Origin: JBBWZH01 sp035544115
GTDB lineage: Bacteria > Actinomycetota > Actinomycetes > Mycobacteriales > CADCTP01
Direction: 5' to 3'
Length of the DNA: 64,000 bases
Assembly: GCA_963714145.1 (NCBI GenBank)
Contig: OY970235.1
Location: 5,270,001-5,334,000, forward strand
The notes under the pieces: model-generated
Told to the model about the DNA's origin: nothing
Seen by the model: only the letters and a program-made list of their open reading frames with translations
Database searches by the model: none
Program-made: the position numbers and the translations under genes
Shown: positions 15,829 through 24,524 of the stretch, piece by piece
Position numbering within the stretch: the stretch's first letter is position 1
Layout of the letters: each line of letters opens with the position of its first letter

Positions 15829-16193
15829 CGGTCGTCTCGGGCCGGGCCGGATGCGTCCGCGCACGGTGCCCCCAGTCAGCCGGTCGGGCCGGGCCGGCCG
15901 GCCGGTGCGGGGCCGGCCGGGCCGGCGCTGCCGAGCGGCCAGCCGTACTCCCGGCCCGGCCCGGCCGCTGGCTCCGGTGCCGCGATTCCCAGTCGAACAG
16001 GCATGCGTTCCTCCCGAGCCGCGCCCCGGGACCCGGGCGGCAGCAGTTCGCCTTGTCCGCTCAGCCTGCCGGCCGCGGCGGCCGGAATCATCAGGGCTGG
16101 CCCTGATCACCGACCGCCCCACGCTGGACCGGCGGCCGGCTGGACCGGCGGCGGGCATCACTCCGGCTAGCATTCGCCCGGACGGGAGGCGAC
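15829..16193. other. Divergent intergenic region, no gene seen
   Basis: These 365 bases lie between the AAA+ operon (leftward) and the pentapeptide-repeat gene (rightward). They are very GC-rich with overlapping GGCCGGCC-type words. I found no convincing promoter boxes or coding sequence. A good ribosome site, GGGAGG, occurs at 16184-16189. Confidence 0.4.
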
Positions 16194-16784
16194 GTGACCG
16201 AGTGGACGGACGCGGTCTTCACCGGGGATGACTGGGGTGGCCGGGAGCTGGCCGCCGATTCGTTCCTGCGCTGCACATTCGCCGACGTGGACATGCTTGA
16301 GCTGGTCAGCACCGGCACCGTGTTCCAGACCTGCCGGTTCGGCAACACCCGGTTCAACGTTTCGCGGCACTCCGGATCGGCGTTCCTGAACTGCGCGTTC
16401 GACCGGTGCACCCTGTTCGACGCCGAGTTCGACGACTGCAAGCTGACCGGCAGCACGTTCACCGGATGCGACCTGCGGCCACTGACCGTGCGCGGCGGTG
16501 ACCTGTCCTTCGTGAACCTGCGATTCGCCGACCTGCGCGGCGTCTCGATCACCGGCACCCGGATGCGCGAGGCCGACCTGACCGAGGCCAACTGCGCCGG
16601 CGCCACGCTGAGCGGCGTCGACCTGTCCGCCGCGCACCTGGACAAGGCCGACTTCAGCAGGGCCGACCTGCGCGGCAGCGACCTGGCCGGGCTGGACGCC
16701 CGCATCCTCGACCTGGCCGGCGCGATCGTGCACGCCGAGCAGGCCGTCCAGCTCGTTCAGACGCTCGGCCTGGACGTCCGCTGA
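16194..16784 (+). CDS. Pentapeptide-repeat protein
   Basis: A 196-residue protein built of A(D/N)LxX pentapeptides, clearest at about residues 75-180: CDLRPLTVRGGDLSFVNLRF, ADLRGVSITG, ADLTEANCAGATLSGVDLS, ADFSRADLRGSDLAGLDA. Such repeats form a right-handed quadrilateral beta-helix; some members (Qnr/MfpA) mimic DNA and protect gyrase, but most are of unknown function, and no Qnr-type central glycine or loops can be singled out. GTG 16194 has GGGAGG 5 bases upstream. It is transcribed away from the AAA+ small-protein operon. Confidence 0.9.
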   Translation: MTEWTDAVFTGDDWGGRELAADSFLRCTFADVDMLELVSTGTVFQTCRFGNTRFNVSRHSGSAFLNCAFDRCTLFDAEFDDCKLTGSTFTGCDLRPLTVRGGDLSFVNLRFADLRGVSITGTRMREADLTEANCAGATLSGVDLSAAHLDKADFSRADLRGSDLAGLDARILDLAGAIVHAEQAVQLVQTLGLDVR

Positions 16785-16890
16785 CCCGCGTCGCCGCCGG
16801 GCGGTTTCCTACCGGGCCACGCTGCTGACCGCACCGGCCGGCGCCGGCCGGGTTCCGGACCGACCACTGCCCGGAGTCGGATCCCGGGAG

Positions 16891-18117
16891 TCACCCGGGC
16901 ACCGGGCCCGACGGGCGCGGCGGTGGCCCGGCCGGCGGACCGGGCGGCAGCCGCAGCGCGGTCGCCACCGCGGCCACGAAGAGCGCGAGCACCGCCGGGA
17001 TGAGCAGCGCGGTCGGCAGCCCGACCAGCGTGGCGGCGCCGCCGATGAGCACCGGCCCGACCGCGAAGCCGAGGAAGCCGAGGCCGGCGACCCGGGCGAT
17101 CGCCTGCCCGGCGCGGGCCGGGTCGAGGTTGCCGGCGGTGGAGAACACCTGTGGCGCGATCCCGGACAGCCCCGCGCCCAGCAGGCCGAACCCGACCAGC
17201 CCGGCCACCGGCCGGTCGATCGCGAGCGCGGCGCCGAGCCCGACCGCGGCCAGCACGGCCGACCAGCGCACCAGCCGGACCGGGCCGACCGCGGCCACCA
17301 GCCGGTCCGCGACCAGCCGGCCGGCCAGCATGCACACCGAGAACGCGGCGTACGCGGCAGCGGCGAAGCCGGGGGTGCTGCCCAGGTTGTCGCGCAGGTA
17401 GACGGTGCTCCAGTCGGCCGCGGCGCCCTCCCCGACCAGGCAGCAGAAGACCAGCCCGCCGAGGAAGGTGACGCGGCTCGTCCGGCCACCGGACGGCGTT
17501 GCCGATGCGGCCGGCGCGGCGACCGGCGGCACGGCCAGCACCCAGCGGGGGACGATCAGCAGCACCACGACCACGGCGCCGGCGACCGCGGTGAACGTCA
17601 CGCCCGGCCCGAGGCCGGCGTGCGCGAACAGGCCGCCGATCGCCGCCCCGAGGAACCCGCCGACGCTGTACACCGCGTGGAACGACGAGATGATCGCCCG
17701 CTGGTAGGCCCGCTGGACCTCGAGCGCGTTCGCGTTCATCGCCACGTTCAGCGTGCCGTGCGCGGCGCCGAAACCGAGCAGCGCCAGCGCCAGCAACGGC
17801 AGGTTCGCCGCGTGCGCCGGTCCGAGCAGCAGCACCGCGTCCAGTAGCGCCGCCGGCACCAGCACCGTCGCGCTGCCGTACCGGTCGACCAGCCGCCCGG
17901 CCAACTGCATCCCGACGATCGCGCCGGCCGCGAACGCCAGCAGCCCCAGGCTGAGCCGCCCATCGCTGAGCCCGAGCCGCTGCTTGATCGCCGGAATCCG
18001 GGACGTCCACGCCCCGAGCATCGTCCCGTACAGCAGGAACACGACGCTCACCGCGACCCGCCCCGCCTGCACCGACCCCCGCGCGGTCACCACCGGACCA
18101 GTCCACACACCGTCCAC
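16891..18117 (-). CDS. MFS transporter (YbjJ/FucP-like)
   Basis: A 408-residue membrane protein with about 12 hydrophobic segments. The first loop contains GAWTSRIPAIKQRLGLSDG, a signature of YbjJ-like major facilitators, followed by GAIVGMQLAGRLVDRYGSA, a motif A variant. Later landmarks are GFGAAHGTLNVAMNANALEV and GLSGIAPQVFSTAGNL. Substrate unknown; relatives are annotated as sugar or drug transporters without firm evidence. The C-terminus is a Pro-rich cytosolic tail. It stands alone, divergent from the PL4-like gene at 18304. Confidence 0.88.
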   Translation of the reverse strand: MDGVWTGPVVTARGSVQAGRVAVSVVFLLYGTMLGAWTSRIPAIKQRLGLSDGRLSLGLLAFAAGAIVGMQLAGRLVDRYGSATVLVPAALLDAVLLLGPAHAANLPLLALALLGFGAAHGTLNVAMNANALEVQRAYQRAIISSFHAVYSVGGFLGAAIGGLFAHAGLGPGVTFTAVAGAVVVVLLIVPRWVLAVPPVAAPAASATPSGGRTSRVTFLGGLVFCCLVGEGAAADWSTVYLRDNLGSTPGFAAAAYAAFSVCMLAGRLVADRLVAAVGPVRLVRWSAVLAAVGLGAALAIDRPVAGLVGFGLLGAGLSGIAPQVFSTAGNLDPARAGQAIARVAGLGFLGFAVGPVLIGGAATLVGLPTALLIPAVLALFVAAVATALRLPPGPPAGPPPRPSGPVPG

Positions 18118-18303
18118 ATGGGACCGAGCATCCCGCCACCGCCAGCGGTCCGCCCGCCGGGCCCGTCGGGCCCGCCGGGGATTGACAGCGGCGCCGGGGG
18201 GACGGAAAGTGAGCGTTCACATCTGGACATCAGCACGCGGCGGGTGCCGTCCCCTAGCAAATCGGTCGAGAGCATGACGCTTTTGGCTGAAAGGGTGAGG
18301 TGG

Positions 18304-19944
18304 ATGACCCGACGTAGGCTCGGCTCCGGCATGCTCCGGAGTTTCGCCACCGGTGTCGCCGTGGCGGCGCTGGCGGCCGGCGGCGCGGTCGCGCTCGGTT
18401 CGCCGGCGCCGGCGGCCGGCTTCGGTTTCACGATCAGCGGCGGCTTCGTCACCGTGGACACCGGCGCCGGGCTGGTGTTCAAGGTGCGGCAGTCGAACGG
18501 CGACATGACCTCGCTACAGCTCAACGGCCGGGAGCTGCAGAGCCAGTCCCGGCCGGCACACGTGGAATCCGGGCTCGGCACCGCGACGGTGACCGCGAGC
18601 CAGAACGGCAACACCATCATCGTGACCGAGACGTCCAACACGTTCTACGGCAGCGGCACGCTGGTGCACTACTTCGTCGCGCGCAGCGGTGAGAACACCG
18701 TCTACATGGCGACGTTCGTGGACGCCGCAGGCGCCGGCGAGCTGCGCTGGATCCAGCCGCTGCAGCGCACCGTGTTGACCAACATCGGCACCACGTCCGA
18801 CATCAAGGGCGGCACGGCCATCGAATCGACGGACGTCTACACGGTCAACGGGCAGACCAGGTCGAAGTACTACGGGCACAGCCGGGCGCTGGAGCTGGGG
18901 GTGCGCGGCGTCACCGGCAGTGGGGTCGGTGTCTTCATGGCGTTCGGGAACCGGGAGAGCAGCGCCGGCGGGCCGTTCTTCCGGGACATCGAGCAGCAGG
19001 GCACCGAGGACACGATCGAGGTCTACAACTACCTGTTCTCGGCGCACAACCAGCCCGAGGCGCAGCGTCTCGGCGTGCTGTACGGCCCGTACGCGCTGAT
19101 GGTCACGACCGGCGCCACGCCGGCCGCACCGGACCTGAGCTTCATGCTGAACCTCGGCCTGCGCGGCTCGGTTCCGGCCACCGGCCGTGGTTTCGTCGTC
19201 GGGCGCGGCAGCGGCGTGGCCGCCGGCATGCCCGGGGTCGTCGGCTTCGCGAACAGCCAGGCGCAGTACTGGACGCCGGTCAAGGCGGACGGCACCTTCT
19301 CCACCCCGGCGATGAAGCCCGGCACGTACACCCAGACGCTGTACCAGGGGGAACTGCCGGTGGCGACGCGGGCCGGCGTGACCGTGGCCGCCGGGAGCAC
19401 CACCACCGGTCAGAACATCACCTCCGGCTTCAGCACCCCGCCCGCGATCTTCCGGATCGGCGACTGGGACGGTGCGCCGACCGGGTTCAAGAACGCGGCG
19501 AACCTGACCACGATGCACCCGTCCGACACCCGGATGGCGAACTGGGGGCCGACCACCTTCACCGCCGGCAGCGCGGCCAGCGGCTTCCCGGCGTACCAGT
19601 GGAAGAACGTGAACAACCCCACCACCGTCCGGTTCACCCTGACCTCCGCCCAGGTCGGCGCGCACACTGTCCGAATTGGACTGACCGCCGCGTTCGCCGG
19701 CGGCCGTCCACAAGTGACGATCAACAGCTGGACCTCGGCCGCGCCGGCGCCGTCGAGCCAGCCCAGCTCGCGCAGCCTCACCGTCGGTACCTACCGCGGC
19801 AACGAGGCGGTGTTCAGCTACGCCGCACCGGCGAGCGCCTTCGTCGCCGGCACGAACACGATGACGCTGACCGCGATCAGCGGCTCCAGCGGCACCACTT
19901 TCCTCAGCCCCGGCTACAGCTACGACTCGGTCGAACTAGCCTGA
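18304..19944 (+). CDS. Secreted polysaccharide lyase family 4-like protein (rhamnogalacturonan lyase type)
   Basis: About 546 residues. ATG 18304 follows AGGGTGAGG; an in-frame ATG at 18274 is less likely. The signal peptide starts MTRRRLGSG and ends near APAAG. The N-terminal beta-sandwich (about 40-310) has the PL4 layout with VDTGAGLVFKVRQSNGDMTSLQLNGRELQ and KYYGHSRALELGV. A fibronectin-like middle domain (about 320-375, with FSTPAMKPGTYTQTLYQGEL) and a C-terminal carbohydrate-binding-like domain (about 380-545, with FRIGDWDG) complete the three-domain PL4 architecture. PL4 enzymes cleave rhamnogalacturonan I of pectin by beta-elimination. The product would act outside the cell. Substrate is inferred from family layout. 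Confidence 0.8.
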   Translation: MTRRRLGSGMLRSFATGVAVAALAAGGAVALGSPAPAAGFGFTISGGFVTVDTGAGLVFKVRQSNGDMTSLQLNGRELQSQSRPAHVESGLGTATVTASQNGNTIIVTETSNTFYGSGTLVHYFVARSGENTVYMATFVDAAGAGELRWIQPLQRTVLTNIGTTSDIKGGTAIESTDVYTVNGQTRSKYYGHSRALELGVRGVTGSGVGVFMAFGNRESSAGGPFFRDIEQQGTEDTIEVYNYLFSAHNQPEAQRLGVLYGPYALMVTTGATPAAPDLSFMLNLGLRGSVPATGRGFVVGRGSGVAAGMPGVVGFANSQAQYWTPVKADGTFSTPAMKPGTYTQTLYQGELPVATRAGVTVAAGSTTTGQNITSGFSTPPAIFRIGDWDGAPTGFKNAANLTTMHPSDTRMANWGPTTFTAGSAASGFPAYQWKNVNNPTTVRFTLTSAQVGAHTVRIGLTAAFAGGRPQVTINSWTSAAPAPSSQPSSRSLTVGTYRGNEAVFSYAAPASAFVAGTNTMTLTAISGSSGTTFLSPGYSYDSVELA

Positions 19945-19951
19945 CCACGCT

Positions 19952-19987
19952 GCCCCGCCTGCACCGGCCCGGCGGCGCAGGCGGGGC
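19952..19987 (+). terminator. Hairpin after the PL4-like gene
   Basis: GCCCCGCCTGC (19952-19962) and GCAGGCGGGGC (19977-19987) pair perfectly over 11 bp, starting 8 bases after the stop. No T-run follows. Confidence 0.55.
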
Positions 19988-20156
19988 CCGGCTGTCTACA
20001 GTGGACGGTCAGGCACCACTGGCGGGATTTGGCCAGTTTGACAGCCGCCCGCCGGGCTGGACAGAAGCTCGACAGTCAGCGTGCGGCCCGGGCTCAGCGA
20101 CACTGCCCGGGTTATCGTCGGCCACCGGCCGCTTTCACACTTACCGGGGGTGGCGC

Positions 20157-21860
20157 GTGGCCGACCAGACGCACTCCGCGCAGCGGTGGCACACGGCGAC
20201 CCGCCGGCTGTGCGCCGGCGCCTACCTGGACCGGGAGTACCGCGACCGGCTGCTGCGCGACATCTACAACGTGCGGGACCGGCGGGTCGCACCGTCCTAC
20301 GGGTACGACCTGACCCAGGTGTTGCGGCACGCGTGGCGGGCGTGGTGGCTGGAGACGACGTGCGACCTGCTGGCGGCGGCGCTGTTCGCCGCGTTCCTGG
20401 TGATCGTGCCGCTCGCCGCGCTGCTGCTGGTCGGCCTGCTCGGCGCCTGGCGCATGCTGCGTCTCCTGGTCAAGGTGCTGAAGGAGGCGGTCCGGCAGGT
20501 GTTCAGCGACGACTACAGCGTGTTCGACCACATGCCCATACTGAAACGGAAGGCGAAGGTCGGCGGCCGCGGCCTGTTCGGCGCCGTGCTCGTCATCCTC
20601 GGGGCGCTGCTGGCGATGCACCAAGGCCCGGGCGGGTGGCCGTACCGCGGCAACCTGACGCAGGCGGCGCTGATCATCCTGGTGTACCTGGGTCTCTTCG
20701 CCGGCACCGGCGTCGCCCGGCAGCGCCAGCTCGACCACCTGACCGAACTGGGTGTGCTGGACCGGCACGCGCGCAGCCGCCGGCTGCGGACCGTACAGCG
20801 GCAGCAGGAAGCCCCGGTGACCGTCTACTCGGGATACGAGCCGTTCGTCGGCAGCGGGCTCAAGGTCCGCCCGTGGTCGTTCGCGCAGCGGCTGGTGCGG
20901 CGCCACCCGCTGGAGCACCACCTCGGCGACCCCGAGCAGGAGTTCACCGAGCCGCCGTTCAGTTCCGCCGAGCTGGTCGAGCACGTGAAGAGGTCGATCC
21001 AGGAGCTGGCCGAGACGGCGACCGGCGAGACCGCGCTGCCCGGCCTGACCGTCCGCGACCACGTCTTCGTCGAGGGCATCCGCATCCGCGACGCGCCGGA
21101 GGTGCTGCTCGAACCGCTGCCGGCCGAGGTGCTGGAGCGCAGCATCGCCGAACCCAACGGGGTGGCCCGCTACCACATCGCCTGCCAGGTGGTCTCCTGG
21201 GACGGCGACCTGGTCACCACCGTCTTCGTCAACGTCTCGCTGCAGGGGCGGATCCTCTACGTCGAGTTCACCACCTACGCGCTCACCCCGACACCGGACG
21301 ACTTCGCGGTCGTGGACAGGGTCGGCGGTACCGGCCCGGCCGCGGTGTTCTGGTCGGCGGCCCGGCGGTTGGCCGAGGTGCCCGAACTGCTGAGCACGCC
21401 GACCCGGCTGGCCGCCGCGCCGCGCCGGCTGGCCAAGTCGTTCATGGCCCGCTGGGACCCGATCCCGGAGGTCAGCAAGAGCCGGGACGTCGGCGCGCTC
21501 ATCAGCGCCCGGCAGCTGGCCGACGAGCTGATCAAGGAACGCGACCGCGAGCGGTCCGGCGACCGCTGGCTGCGCGGGGCCGTGACCGGCGACCGCGGCG
21601 CGGACTGGCTCGACATCGATGACGCGAACTACTTCCAGTTCCTCGATGTCGCCAAGCACTCGAAGATCATCGAGCGGCGCCTGCTCGCCGCCATCGAGGA
21701 GTTCCTGCAGGCGAAGGGCGTCGACACCGCCGAGTTCGTGCAGCGGGCCACCGCGATCCTGAACAACGGGATCATCAACACCGGCTCCGGCCCGGTCAAC
21801 GTCAACGGCAGCGCGTTCGGCGACAACCCGACCGTCAACGGCGCACCGGATCCGGACTGA
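20157..21860 (+). CDS. Membrane protein with C-terminal NTGSG motif, paired with the nucleosidase
   Basis: A 567-residue protein of no named family. The GTG at 20157 follows a GGGGG run. Three hydrophobic segments are visible: about 70-97 (LLAAALFAAFLVIVPLAALL), 138-154 and 168-187. A long cytosolic part follows, with VTVYSGYEPFVGSG near 210, as in other uncharacterised actinobacterial membrane proteins. The last 32 residues contain NNGIINTGSGPVNVNGSAFG (536-555). Nearly the same word opens the next protein (NNGVINTGSGAVNIVGSAVG): 15 of 20 positions are identical, although the DNA has diverged at many third positions. The next gene starts 3 bases after the stop, so both are made together. Confidence 0.8.
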   Translation: MADQTHSAQRWHTATRRLCAGAYLDREYRDRLLRDIYNVRDRRVAPSYGYDLTQVLRHAWRAWWLETTCDLLAAALFAAFLVIVPLAALLLVGLLGAWRMLRLLVKVLKEAVRQVFSDDYSVFDHMPILKRKAKVGGRGLFGAVLVILGALLAMHQGPGGWPYRGNLTQAALIILVYLGLFAGTGVARQRQLDHLTELGVLDRHARSRRLRTVQRQQEAPVTVYSGYEPFVGSGLKVRPWSFAQRLVRRHPLEHHLGDPEQEFTEPPFSSAELVEHVKRSIQELAETATGETALPGLTVRDHVFVEGIRIRDAPEVLLEPLPAEVLERSIAEPNGVARYHIACQVVSWDGDLVTTVFVNVSLQGRILYVEFTTYALTPTPDDFAVVDRVGGTGPAAVFWSAARRLAEVPELLSTPTRLAAAPRRLAKSFMARWDPIPEVSKSRDVGALISARQLADELIKERDRERSGDRWLRGAVTGDRGADWLDIDDANYFQFLDVAKHSKIIERRLLAAIEEFLQAKGVDTAEFVQRATAILNNGIINTGSGPVNVNGSAFGDNPTVNGAPDPD

Positions 21861-21863
21861 CCG

Positions 21864-22743
21864 GTGCCGGACAACAATGGCGTGATCAACACCGGTTCCG
21901 GCGCCGTCAACATCGTCGGGTCGGCGGTCGGGCCCGGCGCGCTGGTGACCAGCGGCGGGCCGGCCGGACACCAGCGGCGCAACCCCGATCCGGCCGACGT
22001 GGGCGTGCTCACCGTGCTCGGCGTGGAACTGCGCGCGGTGGCCGGCGCGCTGGAAGGCAGCCCGGACTACCGCCGGCAGCAGGCGCCGACCGGGCACCTG
22101 GTGCACCGCGCGACGGTGTCCGGCGTGCGCGTCGCGGCCCTGCAGGCGCTGCAAGCTGGGCCAGCGCTCGATCATGGTGGCGTTCGAGCAGTTGCGGCAG
22201 CAGTGGGCGCCGGCGGTGGTCGTCCTCGTCGGCGTGGCCCGGGCGGTGGATCCCGGGCTCGACGCCGGCGACGTGGTGGTCGGCGATGAGGTCGTCTACT
22301 ACGACACGCGCCGGCAGACCCCGGGCGGCGTGCTGCACCTGGGGCAGCACCTCCAGGCGCCGCCGGTGATCCGGCACAAGCTGAACGCCTACTTCGCCGA
22401 CGCCGGCGAGCCGCTGCTGCTGACCGACCGGGTCGGCGCCGGGTACCGGGTGCGGCGCGGGTTGGTCGGTTCCGGCGAGGCGGTCATCGCCGATCCGGAC
22501 GCCGCCGTCCTGACCTACCTGCGCGGCTTCAACCCGAACCTGCTCGCCGTCGAGACCGAGGCCGGCGGGGTCGCGCAGGCGGTCTACGAGGGCATCGACC
22601 CGACCCGATCGGTGGCCGGCTGGTTGACCGTGCGTGGCATCGCCGACCGGGCCGACGCGCGCGAATACCGCTACCGGAACACGCTCGCCGCCCGGCACGC
22701 GGCCGACGTGCTGCTCCGGCTGGTGCCCTACCTGGCCGGCTGA
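21864..22743 (+). CDS. Nucleosidase (PNP/MTA phosphorylase superfamily) with N-terminal NTGSG motif, one frameshift
   Basis: Starts at GTG 21864. Residues 4-23 carry NNGVINTGSGAVNIVGSAVG. The catalytic domain (about 45-292) begins VGVLTVLGVELRAV and continues, after a frame break near 22153, with VGVARAVDPGLDAGDVVVGDEVVYYD, AVETEAGGVAQAV (the purine-binding Met/Glu region; Met is Thr here) and WLTVRGIADRAD, typical of the PNP_UDP_1 fold. Deleting one A in GCAAGCTG at about 22151-22158 restores LQLGQRSIMVAFEQ and gives 292 residues, so the break is probably a sequence error. In bacterial and fungal immune proteins this enzyme class acts as a nucleotide-depleting effector domain. Here it would be partnered with the membrane protein upstream. 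Confidence 0.75.
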
Positions 22744-22806
22744 CCGCGGCCCCGCGGCGCCCGCGACCCCGCGGACCCCGCGACCCCGCGGCGCCCGCGG
22801 CCCGGG
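22744..22806. repeat. GC-rich near-palindromic repeat between convergent genes
   Basis: The words CCCCGCGG and GCGCCCGCG alternate (22751-22800) so the tract is nearly its own reverse complement. It separates the nucleosidase gene from the convergent HTH_42 gene and may terminate both. Confidence 0.45.
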
Positions 22807-22807
22807 G

Positions 22808-23947
22808 TCAGAGGTGCGGCCGGGCCGCGGTGGGTCCGAAGTGGATGGTGTGGGTGCGGGCCTCGAGGATGGTGGCGATGCGGGCGGCTTCGGCGGCGAC
22901 CCGGTCGCGCTGGCCGGCGGTGAGCGGGGTGAACGGGTCGACGGTGATGTCGAGCCTGCTCGCGGTGCCGCGGCGTTGCCAGACACCGGCGACGACGCCG
23001 TCCAGCAGCAGCACCGGCAAGGTGGACGCGGTGCCGCGGGTCAGGCCGCGAGCGGTCCACTCGGGCGGGATGAACCGCTGCCGTGGATGCGCGCCGACCA
23101 CGTAGCTGTCGAAGTGCGGCAGCAGCCGCACGGTGCCGGCCGCGGCCGGCGCCGGGTCGCGATCGGCCAGCGCCCAGGCCCGCCAGCCGGCCACGTCGAC
23201 GGGTTCGAGATCACCGGCGGACTCGAAGAGCCGGGTGGCCCGTTTCTCGTCCAGGTAGAACCAGCGGGCGAACTCGCGCGGTGTCGCCGGGCCGTACCCG
23301 GCCAGGAACCGGCGCAGCACCTCGGCCAGCGCGGTCTCGGTGTCCATAGTGGACCCGGCGGGGAGCCACTGATCCAGCCGGACGTAGCGGACCTTGTTGC
23401 CCTGGCCCGGGCCGAAGCAGATGACGCCGGCCCGGGCGGCCGGGCCGATCGCCATCGTCCACCGGGCCGGGCGGCCGCCGAAGGCCTGCTGGCCCGGGCG
23501 CAGCGCCCACGGCCCCACCCGGGCGGCCACCTCGGCGCCCAACTCGTCCCGGGTCAGCGCGTGGCCGTCCAGCGCGGCGGCGATCGCCGCGACCAGAGCG
23601 TCCAGTTGGGACGGTGGCAGGTCAGTCCGTTCCGGCGCGGCGCGCAACGCGGCCAACCAGAGCTGGATCTCGCCGGCCGGGAACAGGTGCAGCGTGCCGC
23701 GCGGGCCGTAGGTCTTGACCAGGCCGCGCCGGTCCCAGAGTTCCGCCCGCAGGTCCGCCCGGGTCGCCCCGGCCACCCGCAACCCGAGCGCGACCTCCGC
23801 GGACGGCATCAGCTGGGCGTGCACGCCGCAGATCGCCCCGGCCACACCGACCAGTTGCCGCGGTGGCGCCGGGTCGAGCAGGAAGTGCCGGGCCAACCGC
23901 CGGCCCCATACCTCTTCCCAGCTCAGCGACCGCACCCGCGCGATCAT
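22808..23947 (-). CDS. HTH_42 / AlkZ-like winged-helix protein
   Basis: A 379-residue protein of the HTH_42 (DUF1006) family, which includes the DNA glycosylases AlkZ and YcaQ that excise bulky or crosslinked bases. Landmarks are the N-terminal GVHAQLMPSAEVALGLRV, GLVKTYGPRGTLHLFP, PATPREFARWFYLDEKRATRLFE (winged helix, about 215-245) and LLPHFDSYVVGAHPRQRFI near 290. AlkZ-type enzymes have a catalytic Q-x-Q or Q-x-D motif at the site where this protein reads H-A-Q (residues 44-46), so it belongs to the His variant if the alignment is right. Role: base excision repair of alkylated DNA, or a non-catalytic relative. It stands alone and convergent to the nucleosidase gene. Confidence 0.8.
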   Translation of the reverse strand: MIARVRSLSWEEVWGRRLARHFLLDPAPPRQLVGVAGAICGVHAQLMPSAEVALGLRVAGATRADLRAELWDRRGLVKTYGPRGTLHLFPAGEIQLWLAALRAAPERTDLPPSQLDALVAAIAAALDGHALTRDELGAEVAARVGPWALRPGQQAFGGRPARWTMAIGPAARAGVICFGPGQGNKVRYVRLDQWLPAGSTMDTETALAEVLRRFLAGYGPATPREFARWFYLDEKRATRLFESAGDLEPVDVAGWRAWALADRDPAPAAAGTVRLLPHFDSYVVGAHPRQRFIPPEWTARGLTRGTASTLPVLLLDGVVAGVWQRRGTASRLDITVDPFTPLTAGQRDRVAAEAARIATILEARTHTIHFGPTAARPHL

Positions 23948-24004
23948 GCCAGCCGGCGGCGGAGACCGGCGGACGGCCGGGAGACTCGCGGTACCCTGCC
24001 GCGG

Positions 24005-24514
24005 ATGGAGTCAGACCACCCGGTGGCCGAGACGATCGAGACGGCCCGATTGACGCTGGAACCGCTGCGCGTCGACCACGCCGGTGAGATGGCCGGCACG
24101 CTGGCCGACCCGCAACTGCACGAGTTCATCGGCGGCGAGCCGGCCACCGAGGCACAACTGCGCGACCGGTACGCCTACCAGGTGGTGGGCCACTCCCCGG
24201 ACGGCACCGAGGGCTGGCTGAACTGGATCGCCCGCGACCGCGCGACCGGGCAGGCGGTCGGCACCGTGCAGGCGACCACCGGCGGGCGCACCGCCGAGGT
24301 CGCCTGGGTGGTCGGCACGGCGCACCAGCGCAAGGGTTACGCCACCGAGGCCGCCAGCGCGATGGCGGCCTGGTTGCGCCGGCACGGCACCGAGACGCTG
24401 ATCGCGCACGTGCACCCGGCCCACCACGCCTCCGCCCGGGTCTGCGCGGCCCTGGGCATGACGCCCACCGACACCGTGGTCGACGGCGAGACCCGCTGGA
24501 CCACGGCGCCGTAG
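24005..24514 (+). CDS. GNAT family N-acetyltransferase
   Basis: A 169-residue acetyltransferase of the RimJ/RimL-like subgroup. It opens ETARLTLEPLRVDHAGEMAG and carries the acetyl-CoA binding stretch VVGTAHQRKGYATEAASAMAAWL (about 100-122), with R/Q-x-x-G-x-A in the form QRKGYA, then HVHPAHHASARVCAALGM near 140. The acceptor is unknown: a protein N-terminus, an antibiotic amine or a small metabolite. It is convergent with the IclR gene downstream. Confidence 0.9.
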   Translation: MESDHPVAETIETARLTLEPLRVDHAGEMAGTLADPQLHEFIGGEPATEAQLRDRYAYQVVGHSPDGTEGWLNWIARDRATGQAVGTVQATTGGRTAEVAWVVGTAHQRKGYATEAASAMAAWLRRHGTETLIAHVHPAHHASARVCAALGMTPTDTVVDGETRWTTAP

Positions 24515-24524
24515 CGGGAGCCGG

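Noticed and set aside
16194..16784. Qnr/MfpA-type quinolone resistance protein
   Set aside because: Only the generic pentapeptide pattern is visible; no feature specific to gyrase protection can be identified.
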